Shown piece after piece: positions 44,532 through 55,947 of a stretch of DNA of 64,000 bases. Location of the stretch: assembly GCA_001599595.1 (NCBI GenBank), contig BCHH01000001.1, positions 186,001-250,000 of the forward strand, written 5' to 3'. The position numbers and the translations under genes are program-made. The DNA comes from Beverwykella pulmonaria. Lineage: Eukaryota > Ascomycota > Dothideomycetes > Pleosporales > Melanommataceae. Within the stretch, counting starts at the first letter, position 1. The number at the start of each line of letters is the position of its first letter. The notes under the pieces are model-generated. The model worked only from the letters and a program-made list of their open reading frames with translations, was not told the DNA's origin and made no database searches.

Positions 44532-46685
44532 TCAAGTCATAGAATCCAAGTTTCGCAAGAAATGATCCGTAAAGTCTAAATCACCATTAGGGCCAATGTC
44601 ATCTATAGATGTACGGAAGTCAAGCAGAGGAGGTTCCACGTTCTGTCTCGAAGTTCTGAGAGCTGGCAGCAGCAATTCCTGTGATCCCTTCTCCGAGCCA
44701 TTCACGGTCGTATGTCTGAAAGAAACTTTGGAATTCCTGTCCTTCAGCGGAATCCGTTCGGCAGAAGGTGTTGGGCTTTTGGCGCCATTCTCGTGGCCAG
44801 CAGGCTCCTCTCCTTCATTGGAGAGTACCGCAAACCTCAGACTACTTCGCTGCGGCCTTGCTGACTTCTTCTTTACAGTACTGAAGGAAAAGGGGGATGC
44901 TGAGGTGAACAGATCCTGGGTACTCATTGGCGGTCCGTGAAGGGCACTCTCTTCGGTGAAGGGGTGTCTCTTATTCAGCTCCGCGTTGAAGGTATGGAAA
45001 GGAGTGATGACCGGGCTTGGCTCGCGCTGGTCGGGCCGCGGTGTATCGTCTTGAGGATGCCAACCTGCGCGAGGGGTGTCAAACGATACTGAAGGGAATG
45101 TTCCTTCCTGGAACTCCATTTGGGCAAGCACGAGGGCAGCCTGGGTAGAGTGGTTGGGTGATAGATGGCTAGATCTTCGACTGCCCTGGTCTTCCTCACC
45201 GACGTGGTCTCCGTCCACCGCCGTTTCGTTCGCCATCAAATCGCAACCGTCAGGGCGGTGTGCCGGTGCCCCTTCTAGAAGAGTGTGGTCGACATCTTCG
45301 ACATGGTCGTCTTCATGGGAAACTGGGTCTGGTTGGGCCGCATGTAAGGCCCCATAGCCGTCTTTTGCAACGCCTGGTGATGAACTAAATGCGACTAGGC
45401 GTGGATTTGCTCCATCTTTTGTCTTTGCCCTTTCGGTTTTCCTGTACACAAAGCCAGTCGACGAGACAAGAGCGGGAGAAGCCACAAGGTCATGATTGAT
45501 CGGCTCTTTCGACGTCATTCGATTCGATTTTCGTCTCGGCAAGCCTATATTTAAGGGGGTCGGAGTTTCTTGTGCACACCGTACCGCGGAGCGCTGCATG
45601 TTCTCCATCATAAGAGAGGTGCCTCCGTTTCCGGTTTGGGGAGAGGCCTGTTCTATGACCTGCCTTGCAAGCTGTTTTGCTGAATGGTAGCCTTCGACTA
45701 TTGAGGAATCAGCCTGTTGAAGGTGCAAAGTGACTACGCTATCAATATTTATATCTGGTACTCGAGTATTTGAAAGTGTTGAAGGAGACACGGCCTGTTG
45801 ATCTCCCGCTAGAGTTGCGCTTTCCACGGTATGACTGGACTGCATTGTGTCGCTAGCTTGGGTTCGAATAGGGTAGAGTGGGTATCTTTGCTGGGTACAT
45901 TGGGCTGGGTTGGAAGAGTCCGCAGCGGCGGAAGCCTTCATTGATGAAGGCGTGACCATAGAAGGAAAGACACTCGATTTGTACTCTGTGTTCAACACGG
46001 GTGGTTTCGTCGATACTAGCGAGGGTAGAGCGGCATCCTGTTCATCACCCTGATCTACCGGATGTTGTGTGGTCGCAGTTGTAGCCACGCCAACAGAAAC
46101 TCTTTCCGGTGGGAGGCGTGTTAACCCTAGCGAGTTGTCGTTGGAAGTTCTCTGAACAGGGGCGTTGAAGTACCCAATGACACCAGAATGTTCATCCGTG
46201 GTAGCCTCCCGCTCTTCCGTTTCCTGAGTGTTTCTTGAGTGTCCGTTGTTTTCGTCCTTTCCTGTAGGCAATCTCCGTGCTGGGCTTTTGTCTGTGCCCC
46301 TCGCTGCCTTAGATAGAGCCTTCTTCCTGTCTGTATTCCTCGTTCCCGTGCTCTTGCTCTGAGCGAAGTGTCCATCTATTCTGCCTGTTCGCGCGCCCGT
46401 TCTCGTGTGATTATTGGTCTTTGAAGTCGTGGTCCTTTTTCCTATTTTATTCCTCCAAGGGTTCTCCCACTTATCGAAGGGTCCTCGTAGGCGGGCGGAA
46501 AGAATAAGCGGCCTCGTTCCGCTGAGATACAAGGTCGAAATGGCTTCGATTTTCCTTCGTTTAGTCGCTCGTTGTTCGGGATTGTGGTGCTCGTCGGGCA
46601 AGTCCTCCAGCAGATCATTAGGTGCTGATTCAATGCTGTCGAAGTCCAAACCAGTCCTCAGATGGCTAGGTAGAAGTTGGGGCAT
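44532..46685 (-). CDS. Uncharacterised nuclear-type protein, conserved at both ends
   Basis: A single exon of 717 aa. The N-terminus MPQLLPSHLRTGLDFDSI, ATKRRKIEAISTLYLSG and LRGPFDKWENPWRNKIG looks conserved, with a short basic nuclear-localisation-like patch KRRKI. The middle (residues 90-500) is Ser/Thr/Gln-rich with many charged turns. The C-terminus again looks ordered: SVSFDTPRAGW, ITPFHTFNAEL and LDFTDHFLRNLDSM. No domain or enzyme motif is recognised. The pattern suggests a chromatin or nuclear scaffold protein, but this is inference. The start is the first Met of the frame, with a pyrimidine-rich leader nearby. It is divergent from the Cdc11-type scaffold. Confidence 0.8.
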   Translation of the reverse strand: MPQLLPSHLRTGLDFDSIESAPNDLLEDLPDEHHNPEQRATKRRKIEAISTLYLSGTRPLILSARLRGPFDKWENPWRNKIGKRTTTSKTNNHTRTGARTGRIDGHFAQSKSTGTRNTDRKKALSKAARGTDKSPARRLPTGKDENNGHSRNTQETEEREATTDEHSGVIGYFNAPVQRTSNDNSLGLTRLPPERVSVGVATTATTQHPVDQGDEQDAALPSLVSTKPPVLNTEYKSSVFPSMVTPSSMKASAAADSSNPAQCTQQRYPLYPIRTQASDTMQSSHTVESATLAGDQQAVSPSTLSNTRVPDINIDSVVTLHLQQADSSIVEGYHSAKQLARQVIEQASPQTGNGGTSLMMENMQRSAVRCAQETPTPLNIGLPRRKSNRMTSKEPINHDLVASPALVSSTGFVYRKTERAKTKDGANPRLVAFSSSPGVAKDGYGALHAAQPDPVSHEDDHVEDVDHTLLEGAPAHRPDGCDLMANETAVDGDHVGEEDQGSRRSSHLSPNHSTQAALVLAQMEFQEGTFPSVSFDTPRAGWHPQDDTPRPDQREPSPVITPFHTFNAELNKRHPFTEESALHGPPMSTQDLFTSASPFSFSTVKKKSARPQRSSLRFAVLSNEGEEPAGHENGAKSPTPSAERIPLKDRNSKVSFRHTTVNGSEKGSQELLLPALRTSRQNVEPPLLDFRTSIDDIGPNGDLDFTDHFLRNLDSMT

Positions 46686-47316
46686 GACTCTGAGCAGGCT
46701 GGTGCATGCAATAAGATGCTGCGAGGGAGCGTTGAACCGGCCCTGTATTTTTGGGGTATCTCCCCTAGCAAACGAGCCAGAGGCACGCCTTAGTCTTGAG
46801 ATCTTGATCCCTGGCTTCTGCGGTTCGGTTCTGTGGTAATGTGCCGTCGGGGCCGGTGTCGCATGTTCAGGTCGTGCTGGTCGATGCCTTCCGCGCTGGC
46901 AATCGATCTTGGGTTGGGTCGTGGGGAAAATTCGAGCTGGCAGTCAGCAAGGGTTTGCACAATAATGTGCAGTGAGAAAATTCAGACAGTCTTCGCCTCC
47001 TTCCATGGCCGCGGGGTGACGGCGAGTGTTTGGTCCTCCGTAAGGCTGAGCGTTGCTTTGGAGACGGCAGCTATCGATGGCACGTGATCCTCCCACCATC
47101 GCAGGGTCCCTGCCACTATGCCGGGTCTACCATCCATGTGTATTGATACATCCAGGTTCGCACGCGTTGATTGCTACACCACCAACCATTGAGTCGCCCA
47201 AGGCTCCTATTATGCACTTACACCCCGTATAGTCTCTATATGGACGCGTCTTCGAACGAAATTAGAACCCAAAACAGCAGTCGCGAAGCCCCAAACACAC
47301 AACACTGCCCACAGCC
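46686..47316. other. Divergent promoter of the unknown protein and the septation scaffold
   Basis: This 631-base spacer lies between divergent starts. The plus frame 46414-46839 overlaps coding sequence of the left gene. No repeat was seen. Confidence 0.5.
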
Positions 47317-50300
47317 ATGAGCCAGCCCTGGCTCGAAGACCTCTCTGAGGAGTGGGTTCCCCAAGTGCCCTCTCCAGCAGCCGCACAAACTACGAACAGC
47401 CCTCCCGCGACGCAAACTTCGCAGATTGAACCGCCTAAACCTCACAGCCGCCTGCCCCGCCTGCGGAACTCTTCTGGATCTTTCTCAGAAATACAAGTGC
47501 GCCAGATCGCGAAAGACGTTCGACTCCCAAGAAGAAGCGCTCTCGCCGAACGAAGCCTCAGCGACAACAATGTCCCCGTAAACACATCTCAGGACGCGTC
47601 CGATCTTGCGCAATCAAGGCAGGTCTCTAAGGCCTATTCAGTCGCATCCCTTGATTCTGTGATATACAATGGCACAGTGGAGCATAAGTCTGTCATAAAA
47701 TCCCCCGCAAAGGACCAACCGATGCACAATACACCAGAATGGAGGAGGAGGTTGCTGAAGGGCGAGAGAGGATACGCAGACCAGAAGGACCTTTTCAGCC
47801 CCATGGGTCTGGAAAACATCTTCCAGAAGCCGGTCGGAGGTCCTTCAGCAGAGCCAAAGCAGCCAAAGCGCAACCTTGGCCTGCTCAAAGGGTTGAGCAT
47901 GCCTTCAAGCCCCCCGCCTTGGCCGGCGAAGGATCAAGATGAGGACGGAACACTCGCGTCACATGAGCAGACGAACGCGCCGCACGATGAGGATACAGAA
48001 GATAAGATCGAATATGCGGGCTTTCAGGATCATCGAGATACACAAAACGACTCATCGCGCTTGCAAGGTGCTGAATCTTTCTCGACCAACGCTCCGGGAG
48101 GCGCGCGGACTGTAAGCGGACAGATAGAGTTTGAGAATGAGAATTTCAGTCCGGTCTATCTCACAACGAACCTCAAGATTGGCGCTACCGCCAGTCCTAT
48201 CCCGGATTTTAGGGGCTCAGAACTCGCTCATAGATTGCGACAGATCGGAACTCCTCCGCCTAGGCACAGCCATCAACATGCTTCTCAGCCTGCTGCGGAG
48301 GACAATTCGATCAACCAAACTCAGGGGGATTCCTCGTTTGCAAGGCTTCAGGATGATTCACTCCCTGAGGATCTTCCAGCTGGGACACCAGATCTTGCAG
48401 ATGTTGGGCGATTCGTAGAACTGCGAAGAGGTGGATACTCACGAGATGGCTCTTTTCGAACTCGGCCACTCAGCCCATCTCCTCGGCGGAAAGAACTCAC
48501 ACGTAGTATGCTTGGAGACGACACAACCCCGGGAAACAGCTCACGCGTTGAAGCACGAACAGGGGATGACACCGATTTGGCAGACACACAGCCCAGCGCA
48601 CCTAGCCCTCCAAGCCCAACAACTCCACACAAACATCAGCAGCAAAACTATCTGAGTCCGGAACGAGCGCAAAACTCTGGAAGTCCTTTGAAACTCTTCG
48701 CCGCTCACGACACCTTCACAAGCAACCGATTGCAGCGGAGGTTGAGCCAGCTTGAATACAAGTCTGAAAAGACTGTTTCAAACAGTGTACAAGGGAACAA
48801 AACGGGGTCGACCAAAGTGACTGAAAAGGCACGGCTAACCTCTGTTGACGAGGTGAGCATGCAAAAACAAGCCCCAAATGCCGCAATTACCTCACCGACA
48901 GAGGAATCTCAGAGAATCGGAACTTTCGGTCGAGGTCAACTCAACCAATACCAATTCTCTGGAGACTTCTCTACTTTTTCCTCTCAAGCATCAGACGGCT
49001 TAGAGAGTGCTCCGGACGAGTCTCCTTCTATGGATATTGCACCACCAGGCAGTCGACAACCTATTCGTTTCCACGACGGATCACCTGAATCACGACAGTC
49101 GTCCAAGGGTAAGCGGCAAGGCCTAACTCGCGTTTCCAATCCATTTCGAGGGGTTAGTCAATCAAGACCTTACTCTACACGGAAAGTGTCCGCCTCAACA
49201 TTACAGCCAGCGCCAGAGGTTCAGCATGAGTATGCTGAAGGAAAGCGAGGCCCGACATCGCCATTCAAGAACCCAACACCCAAGCGCCGAAGAACATTGC
49301 ATTCAGTGGATGATGAAGAGGATGGGGATGTGTTCAGTGATGCTGGACTACAGTCCATCAAAGACTCTCATATTGCTATGCAATATGTTATCGGACGGAA
49401 ACGACAGGACGCCCGCCACAATCAATCCAACAATATGGCAGATCCAGAAGTTCTAGCCCAGCGACATATCCTGAGACCCCGAAATCCAACTCCTAGTCAG
49501 AGAAGGATAGACGAACTCCACGCCGAGATCATGGAAGCGACAGAAGCCTTCATATTATCATCACCAAAGCTCAACATCATCCGAGAGCAGATCGACTCAC
49601 CCATCGGCTCCAATGCACCCTCCCCAGAGGCTAGAGCCGCTGTGGTTGCTAGCGAGGTGGCAGCATTCACAATGAAGCGGGCAGCCATGAGGGACGAGAG
49701 CCGCAAGCGATCAGTCACGACGCAAGACTTCTTGGACGAAGCTGTGAAAATCATGGATTACATACGGGCTAAAGGTCGACCTAATAGTGGACTTGGAAGT
49801 CTCGAAGAATCGGAGTCAGAAACTCCATTTGCGCAGGATCAGAACCATCTTCCTTCAACGCCGCTTACTTTCTCCAGACCACCGAGCAGGGAGGGCCGTA
49901 TGTCAGCTTGGAAGGAACCAAATAAGCGCGAGCTGGACCCCAATGTGATGAGCCATTTGCGTAAATTCCAAGACAAAGATTCTGACGGGTTCATGGGATC
50001 CTCCTTCCGATCATTACGATTTTCGCAAATGCGTGGACCAGCCTCTCCAGAAGACAACAGCATCGTCGTTGAACAAGGTAATATTCGGATCACGGACAAC
50101 TTAGACCGACACAACAACATGCATGCTAGTGGCGATGATCGTACCGATTCACATCTGAGGACAGGTCGTACGCATCCATCCACGGGATCTTCGATGGGCC
50201 AGACTATAGCAACGAGCGCATCTCGACGATCAGACCACGTAGCGACTCTAGCACCAGAGGCGGTTGCACACCTGATCCCAGAGCAAATCGCCGGCATGAG

Positions 50301-52843
50301 CTTCGACCGCGAGAAGAACATGTGGGTGCGACAGAAGAGTCCATCCAGGGAGCATCACCCGAATGAAGACCACAGCACCAATGATAGCGAGGACGATCCA
50401 TTTGGCAACATTCCAGATCTCACTGTAGACGAAACAGCAGAGGTTTTGATGCACAATGAGTCCCCTTCGCGGCCAAAGCCTACTGCCGAAACCTTTATCG
50501 AAGAGACAGAATATGAGGACAAGATACGTCCCGTGACCCGAGACGGCAATGCTACAGCCCCGACGGAGGCTAGCTCGGTTCCTTCCAAAAATTCAAACTT
50601 TGCCTGGAGCTTTCCCAAGACTGAAACCCGAGCGACTTCTTGGAGCGATCAAGGCACACACAATGGAGGCACCCAGAAGATTCAACCTCCATCGACGACT
50701 TACGCCATTCCCGAGTCAGATGAGGATGATGTGGAACACGAAATCAAGTACTTTGAGGGCCGTGACGCATCTAAGCAAAGTGTACAAAAGACTAGAGTCC
50801 GAGATATCACCATATCGATCGCGGAGCACGACTTTGCAAAGGTGGACGAGCAGCAGAAACACATCAACACCCCGCTGAGGAATAATCAGCCGAGTTGGGG
50901 ATATCCGAGCGGTCGCCCAGGTTCTCATACAAAGAAAACGGCCTGGCATCAAGTGAAGAGCGCACAGACACTTCCAAGACTGCGAAGACCGGCAATGGAA
51001 AAAGATGGCGAGTTGTCGATTCTAGAAGATCTCCCATCGAGAAACTACCGCATGCAATTGTCCATGAATGTCTCCGCGCCTGTATTGGGGGCTGGGCAGC
51101 ATGAGGCACTGATGCCTGCTCCTTCTTCGCCAGTCAAGGGAGATGTTACATTCATGCTAAGCGACTTGCCTGAGTTCACTCTTCATCAGGTGGATGAGTG
51201 CGAACTTCCTAATAGAGTAGTTGTGAAGCATGATGGAACCCGATTTTCGAAGGCACTTGAGGATCGCTACGCACAGGGAACTGCGGAACTGGTAAAGGCG
51301 TTACAGGACGTTGAGCCAGACGAGCCGTATTGGGAAGATCTCCGCGAAGTAGACCTTCACAACAAGAACCTCACCAATTTGCATCGCCTTGATGAGTTCT
51401 GCTACCGACTGGAGGACCTCGACGTATCTAATAACGACATTAGTCAAGTAAAGGGAATTCCACAAACCGTACGGCGACTCAAAGCGGCGAATAACTGCCT
51501 AACCGAACTCACCTCTTGGACAACATTTATGAACCTGCAGCACCTAGATATTTCAAACAATGATATCGACAGCTTGGACGGTCTTAGTGAGCTTGTTCAT
51601 CTGCGGACTCTGAAGGTGGACGGCAACAAAGTGAGATCGCTGGATGGCATTTTGGGTCTCGATGGGCTTATGGAACTGAGTGCCGGACGAAACGACATTG
51701 AGGCTGTGGACTTTGCAAGGGCAAACTTGTATGTCTCCCATAAACGACACGTCATTTTCAATGCTAATGTGAACCTAGGAGATCTCTTACGGACATAGAT
51801 CTACGCAGTAATCGTCTGTTGGAAGTCCGAAATCTGCATCGTCTACCGCAGCTTCAACATCTCAATCTCGGTACGTTAAAGATGTTCTACCTTGACCTTT
51901 CCAACTGACATATCTAGATGATAATGAAATCAACGAGTTCCCAACATTCGACAGTCCATCTGGGCGGTGTACTTCGCTCCGTTCTTTACGCCTCTGCAGG
52001 AACAGGGCGACCTCGCTCGATGTTGATGGCTACTTCCCCAGGTTGGAATCTCTCTATGTTGACGGCAATTCGCTCGTGGAGATACCTGGCTTAGAGTATC
52101 TGAAATATCTGAGGACGTTCTCAGCAAGGGAACAGGAGCTAGAGACCGATTCAGACACCGAAACTTGCATCGGGAATCTAGTGAAGAACCTGGAGATCCG
52201 AAATCTTTACATTTCCCTAAACCCCACACGTAGCCTAGAGATCCCGCAGCACTTGTTGAGTCTCCAGCGATTGGAGCTTGCCTCCATGGGCTTGAACGAA
52301 TTGCCAGACAACTTTGGACAGCTAGCGCCGAATCTCCGATCCATCAACCTCAACTTTAACTCCCTGAAAGACCTCCGGCCGCTGCTCAACATCAAGAGAC
52401 TGAATGAGCTGCTCGTAGCTGGGAACAAGCTTGCTCGTCTGCGAATGAATACGGATGTTCTAGGAAGACTCACCACTCTAGCTAAGCTAGACTTGCGCGA
52501 CAACCCTCTTACGCTGCGCTTCTACGCTCCCGCTTCTGAAAACCGGGTTATGTCGCTCAGACAGAAACCCTCCGAGGAAGCCGCTTCAGACCGCTTCGTC
52601 CTTCCCAACGGAGATCCAGAGGCAGATCAACAACATCTTTCGCGATTAGACTACGAGACGAGGTTGAGGCGGCGCGTCCAAGAGGTCATGCTAGTTAATA
52701 CCTGCAAGAACCTGCAAGAACTTGATGGTTTGCCTTTCGACAAAGCGCGGGTTCTAGTGAAGGACGACATCTGGGAGCGTCTATTGTTCTTAGGCGTGAT
52801 CCGGCGCAGGCCATCGGAGGAGGCCGATGTAAACATTGACTAA
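47317..52843 (+). CDS. cdc11: Septation-initiation-network scaffold with leucine-rich repeats (Cdc11/Nud1/SnaD type)
   Basis: Three exons (47317-51728, 51779-51870, 51918-52843) give 1809 aa. The introns (50 and 47 nt) have GTATGT/GTACGT donors and CTAG acceptors and lie inside the repeat domain, where both joins extend the LRR pattern. The N-terminal 1300 residues are low-complexity, Ser/Pro/Asp-rich, with the start MSQPWLEDLSEEWVP and a block TPEWRRRLLKGERGYADQKDLFSPMGLENIFQ. From about residue 1340 the sequence has LEDLDVSNNDISQVKG, LQHLDISNNDIDSLDG, LRTLKVDGNKVRSLDG and further repeats ending about residue 1710. Known: this family anchors the Spg1/Cdc7 kinases at the spindle pole body to trigger septum formation. 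The order of a disordered N-terminus and C-terminal LRRs fits Cdc11/Nud1. Confidence 0.9.
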
Positions 52844-53436
52844 GGGATGAGGAAGTACGGGCTAGTCCAGAGGCAGAACACATTATTTTCTTCGTTGCAC
52901 TGGGGGCAGGCATTTATGGCTGGTTGGCGTCTTGCATGTTTCAATGGCGGGTCGTACGTTTTGTGTCACATGGAGTTGGGCTTGCTTTTTTGGATTATCG
53001 GTATTGAGCTTTTTGTATTATAAAACGCGCAACAGCGCAGGTGGGGGTTGGAAGGAGGGTAATGCTTCACGAACTGACTGTATTAATAATGAGAGGCGAT
53101 TTCTGCATACAAATGGTTTGTACTGGGCGAGGTCACTTTAGGGAGGAGGGTTCGACCCGCAGACACCAAAGTCTTCCTGGCGGATGCATCCGGACTTGGG
53201 GAGATTTTTCTTCTCTTTGTGGACCTGCGTCACTGTTTTAATTGTTTGCTTGAGGTAACAGCATGATCATCCCATGCAAAACAAATTGAAAGGCGTTCAT
53301 TTGCCCCACCACGCCTACGTTGAAACGGTCTCGATCTCGCTAAAAGCATGGGTGCACATCGAGTGGCATGACCGATGACCTCAAGATGCTTTATTAAGCT
53401 TCCTTCGTACCACCATACACTCCTCTATCACAAAAC
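52844..53436. other. Intergenic between the scaffold and the myosin chaperone
   Basis: This 593-base spacer lies between two plus-strand genes, with no repeats and only small overlapping frames. Confidence 0.5.
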
Positions 53437-55902
53437 ATGGCATCCACATCAACCACCGAGGAGGAGCGGGCAGTTGACCTTTCTGGCAAAGCTGTCGCGA
53501 GCGCACAAGCAGGCGACTTAGCGGACGCAGCCCGGTTTTTGCGAGAGGCGACTAGCATCGCACCTGATCATCCAAAAGTCAAAGCGGGATGGCTGGCGCT
53601 GAAAGAAGAGGAGGGCAAGTCTGAATTGTTGGCTATTTGTGGGGTTTGGGTCAAGAGCCGGAATGAGGAGGATGGGGAGAAGGCGTTGAGGCTGGTGAAA
53701 GGGCGAAGCTTGAGCAAGGAGGATGCGGAACAGGCGATGAAGATCCTGTATGAGTTCAAGGGCGAGGATGATGTTCTGGATCACGTTACTGGGGAGCTTT
53801 TGATGAATCTAGGTGCGCAGACGTCCTTAGCGAAAGAAGTTCATGAGAGGCCGACGCAGATCTATTACGAGTTGTTTGAGCGCGGAGATGACAGTATCGA
53901 TGGTTTATTGAAGGTCTTGCTCAATCGGTCGGTATGGACGTCGGACGAAACGTTTGTCCAGGCGCATCGGGATACGTTCATGCTGAGTCTGGCCATGATG
54001 ATGGAGGAGGCGCTGGACCATCCAGAGCGCGCCATGAAGGGCATAGCTACACTCCTAGCTGCGCATGCAGAGCATCTCAAGGGCATAGTCGATGCAGATA
54101 GCTTCGACGTTATCCTCACATCTCTAGACATCCGCCTTCCAGCAAGCCTTCGAAGCCAGGCCACGGTTGCCACGGTCAAGCTCTTCGAACTCGCGCCCGA
54201 GACGGCACAAAACCTCATCTCCAAATTCGTCACATCTCGCTTCCAACGCTCGACAGCGGACGGCCTAGTCATAGCATTCTCCGCTGCAGCTGCCATCTTC
54301 CCTATCGCAGTCACTGCCGCTGCAGCGCTGTTCCTCACCGAAGGCTTTGTCAGCACACTCGCGCCCATGGTCCAGAGCAAGAAGAGCCAGAAGCTAGAAC
54401 AAGCTGCCCTCGAACTCATCAGCTCTGCTTGCATTGACAAGAACTGCCGCGAAGCTGTGAATCTCCACTGCAGAGAATGGCTCGAGGAGATTGTGGGCAC
54501 GTCAACAGACAAGAGGCGCGCAAACCTTGCTGCTCTCATTTTAGTGAAACTCGGAGATGAGCAGCCTTCCAACGGTCCTCAGATTGTGGTTCCAGGGGCA
54601 GTCGGTCAGGATGATTTGATATCTCGCTTCAAGTCGATGGTTGTGTCCACTGATACCTCGTCCAAGCCTGACTCCGTTGAAGCACTCGCATATGCATCTC
54701 TTCAGCCCAAAGTCCGAGAACAATTGGCTAGTGATACCGAATTCCTCAAACGCCTCGTCGAGACGATGCGCTACCCGGACGCTCAGAAGAATGTCCTCTT
54801 TGGCGGACTCACAATCTTCGTAAACTTAACCGCCTACCTCCCGATCCAGTCCGAAGAGGAAAAGAAGATCGCACAGCTGAAGGCCTACGCAAACACACAG
54901 AAGCCCACCGATCCTAATCCTCTCCTCGATGAAAAGCACGTCGCCGTACGCGGCAAGCGAGTCCTCGAGAGCGGCATTGTACCTCTCCTCGTCTCAGTCG
55001 CCAAAAGAGGCTCCCCAGTCGTCCTCAGCCAAACCCTACAAATCCTGCACTCCCTAAGCCATGAGAAGGCCAACCGCGGCACCCTCGCCCAACAGGGCGC
55101 CGTAAAACTGCTCATCCAAATCTGGGACCACATATCCACCCTAGAATCCACCAACACGGGAACCTCCGCTTTCCCTCCAGCTGCAAAACCCAGCGCCGCC
55201 CAAGCGCTCGCCCGAATCCTTATCAGCATTAACCCCAGCCACGTGTTCAGCACTGGCGCCGCGCTTCCATCAACCTCTGCCATCCGCCCCCTCCTCTCGT
55301 TGCTAACTCCAAGCGAGACATCGACCTGGCAACTCTACGCCTTCGAGTCCCTCCTCGCGCTCACGAATCTCGCGTCCCTCGACACAGACACGCAGAACCA
55401 TATCATCCGGACCAGCTTCGACATCGTCTGCGACGACCTCCTGCTCTCCTCGAACGAGCTCGTGCGCCGCGCAGCCACAGAACTCCTCTGCAATCTCATG
55501 GCATCACCGGCGGGACTAGAGAAATTCGCAGACGGGAGTCCAAGAGCAGCCCAGCGGCTGCACATCCTCCTTGTTATGACGGACGTCCAAGACGGCCCTA
55601 CGAGGTCCGCGGCCGGCGGCGCGCTGGCTATGCTTCTCTCGTTTGATTTGGGTGTTAAGGAAGTGTTGAAACAGGAGAAGGGTGTAGATTTCTTGCTTGA
55701 GCTATGTAGGGATGAGAATGAGGATATACGACTCAGAGGCGTGGTATGTGTGAGGAGCGTGGTGGAGATTGGTGCTGAGGGGATTGAGAGAGTGAAGGCG
55801 AGTGGCGGTGTGGGGGTCTTGAAGGGGGTGCTGAAGGAGGCCAGACGACAGGAGGTGTTGGTACTAGGAGTCGAGACGCTAAAAATTTTGCTCGGGCAGT
55901 AG
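53437..55902 (+). CDS. SHE4: UNC-45/Cro1/She4-type myosin chaperone
   Basis: A single exon of 821 aa. The N-terminal 120 residues look like degenerate TPR helices (GKAVASAQAGDLADAARFLREAT). Most of the rest is armadillo-like helices of the UCS domain. Blocks include LESGIVPLLVSVAKRGSPVVLSQ, ARILISINPSHVFS, WQLYAFESLLALTNLASLD, VRRAATELLCNLMASPAG and SAAGGALAMLLSFD. Known: UCS proteins bind the motor domain of myosins for folding and help cytokinesis and polarity. Together with Cdc11 and cyclin B this puts three cell-division genes in the window, but they are not adjacent enough to imply shared control. The first in-frame Met is used and the length matches fungal family members. Confidence 0.95.
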   Translation: MASTSTTEEERAVDLSGKAVASAQAGDLADAARFLREATSIAPDHPKVKAGWLALKEEEGKSELLAICGVWVKSRNEEDGEKALRLVKGRSLSKEDAEQAMKILYEFKGEDDVLDHVTGELLMNLGAQTSLAKEVHERPTQIYYELFERGDDSIDGLLKVLLNRSVWTSDETFVQAHRDTFMLSLAMMMEEALDHPERAMKGIATLLAAHAEHLKGIVDADSFDVILTSLDIRLPASLRSQATVATVKLFELAPETAQNLISKFVTSRFQRSTADGLVIAFSAAAAIFPIAVTAAAALFLTEGFVSTLAPMVQSKKSQKLEQAALELISSACIDKNCREAVNLHCREWLEEIVGTSTDKRRANLAALILVKLGDEQPSNGPQIVVPGAVGQDDLISRFKSMVVSTDTSSKPDSVEALAYASLQPKVREQLASDTEFLKRLVETMRYPDAQKNVLFGGLTIFVNLTAYLPIQSEEEKKIAQLKAYANTQKPTDPNPLLDEKHVAVRGKRVLESGIVPLLVSVAKRGSPVVLSQTLQILHSLSHEKANRGTLAQQGAVKLLIQIWDHISTLESTNTGTSAFPPAAKPSAAQALARILISINPSHVFSTGAALPSTSAIRPLLSLLTPSETSTWQLYAFESLLALTNLASLDTDTQNHIIRTSFDIVCDDLLLSSNELVRRAATELLCNLMASPAGLEKFADGSPRAAQRLHILLVMTDVQDGPTRSAAGGALAMLLSFDLGVKEVLKQEKGVDFLLELCRDENEDIRLRGVVCVRSVVEIGAEGIERVKASGGVGVLKGVLKEARRQEVLVLGVETLKILLGQ

Positions 55903-55947
55903 GTAGAGGGTAGAGGGTGTCTTGGGAAATTAGACTGCATTGGGAAT

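Noticed and set aside
45868..45882. GGTTCGAATAGGG as tRNA B-box
   Set aside because: It lies inside the coding sequence of the unknown protein and no A-box or cloverleaf fits around it.
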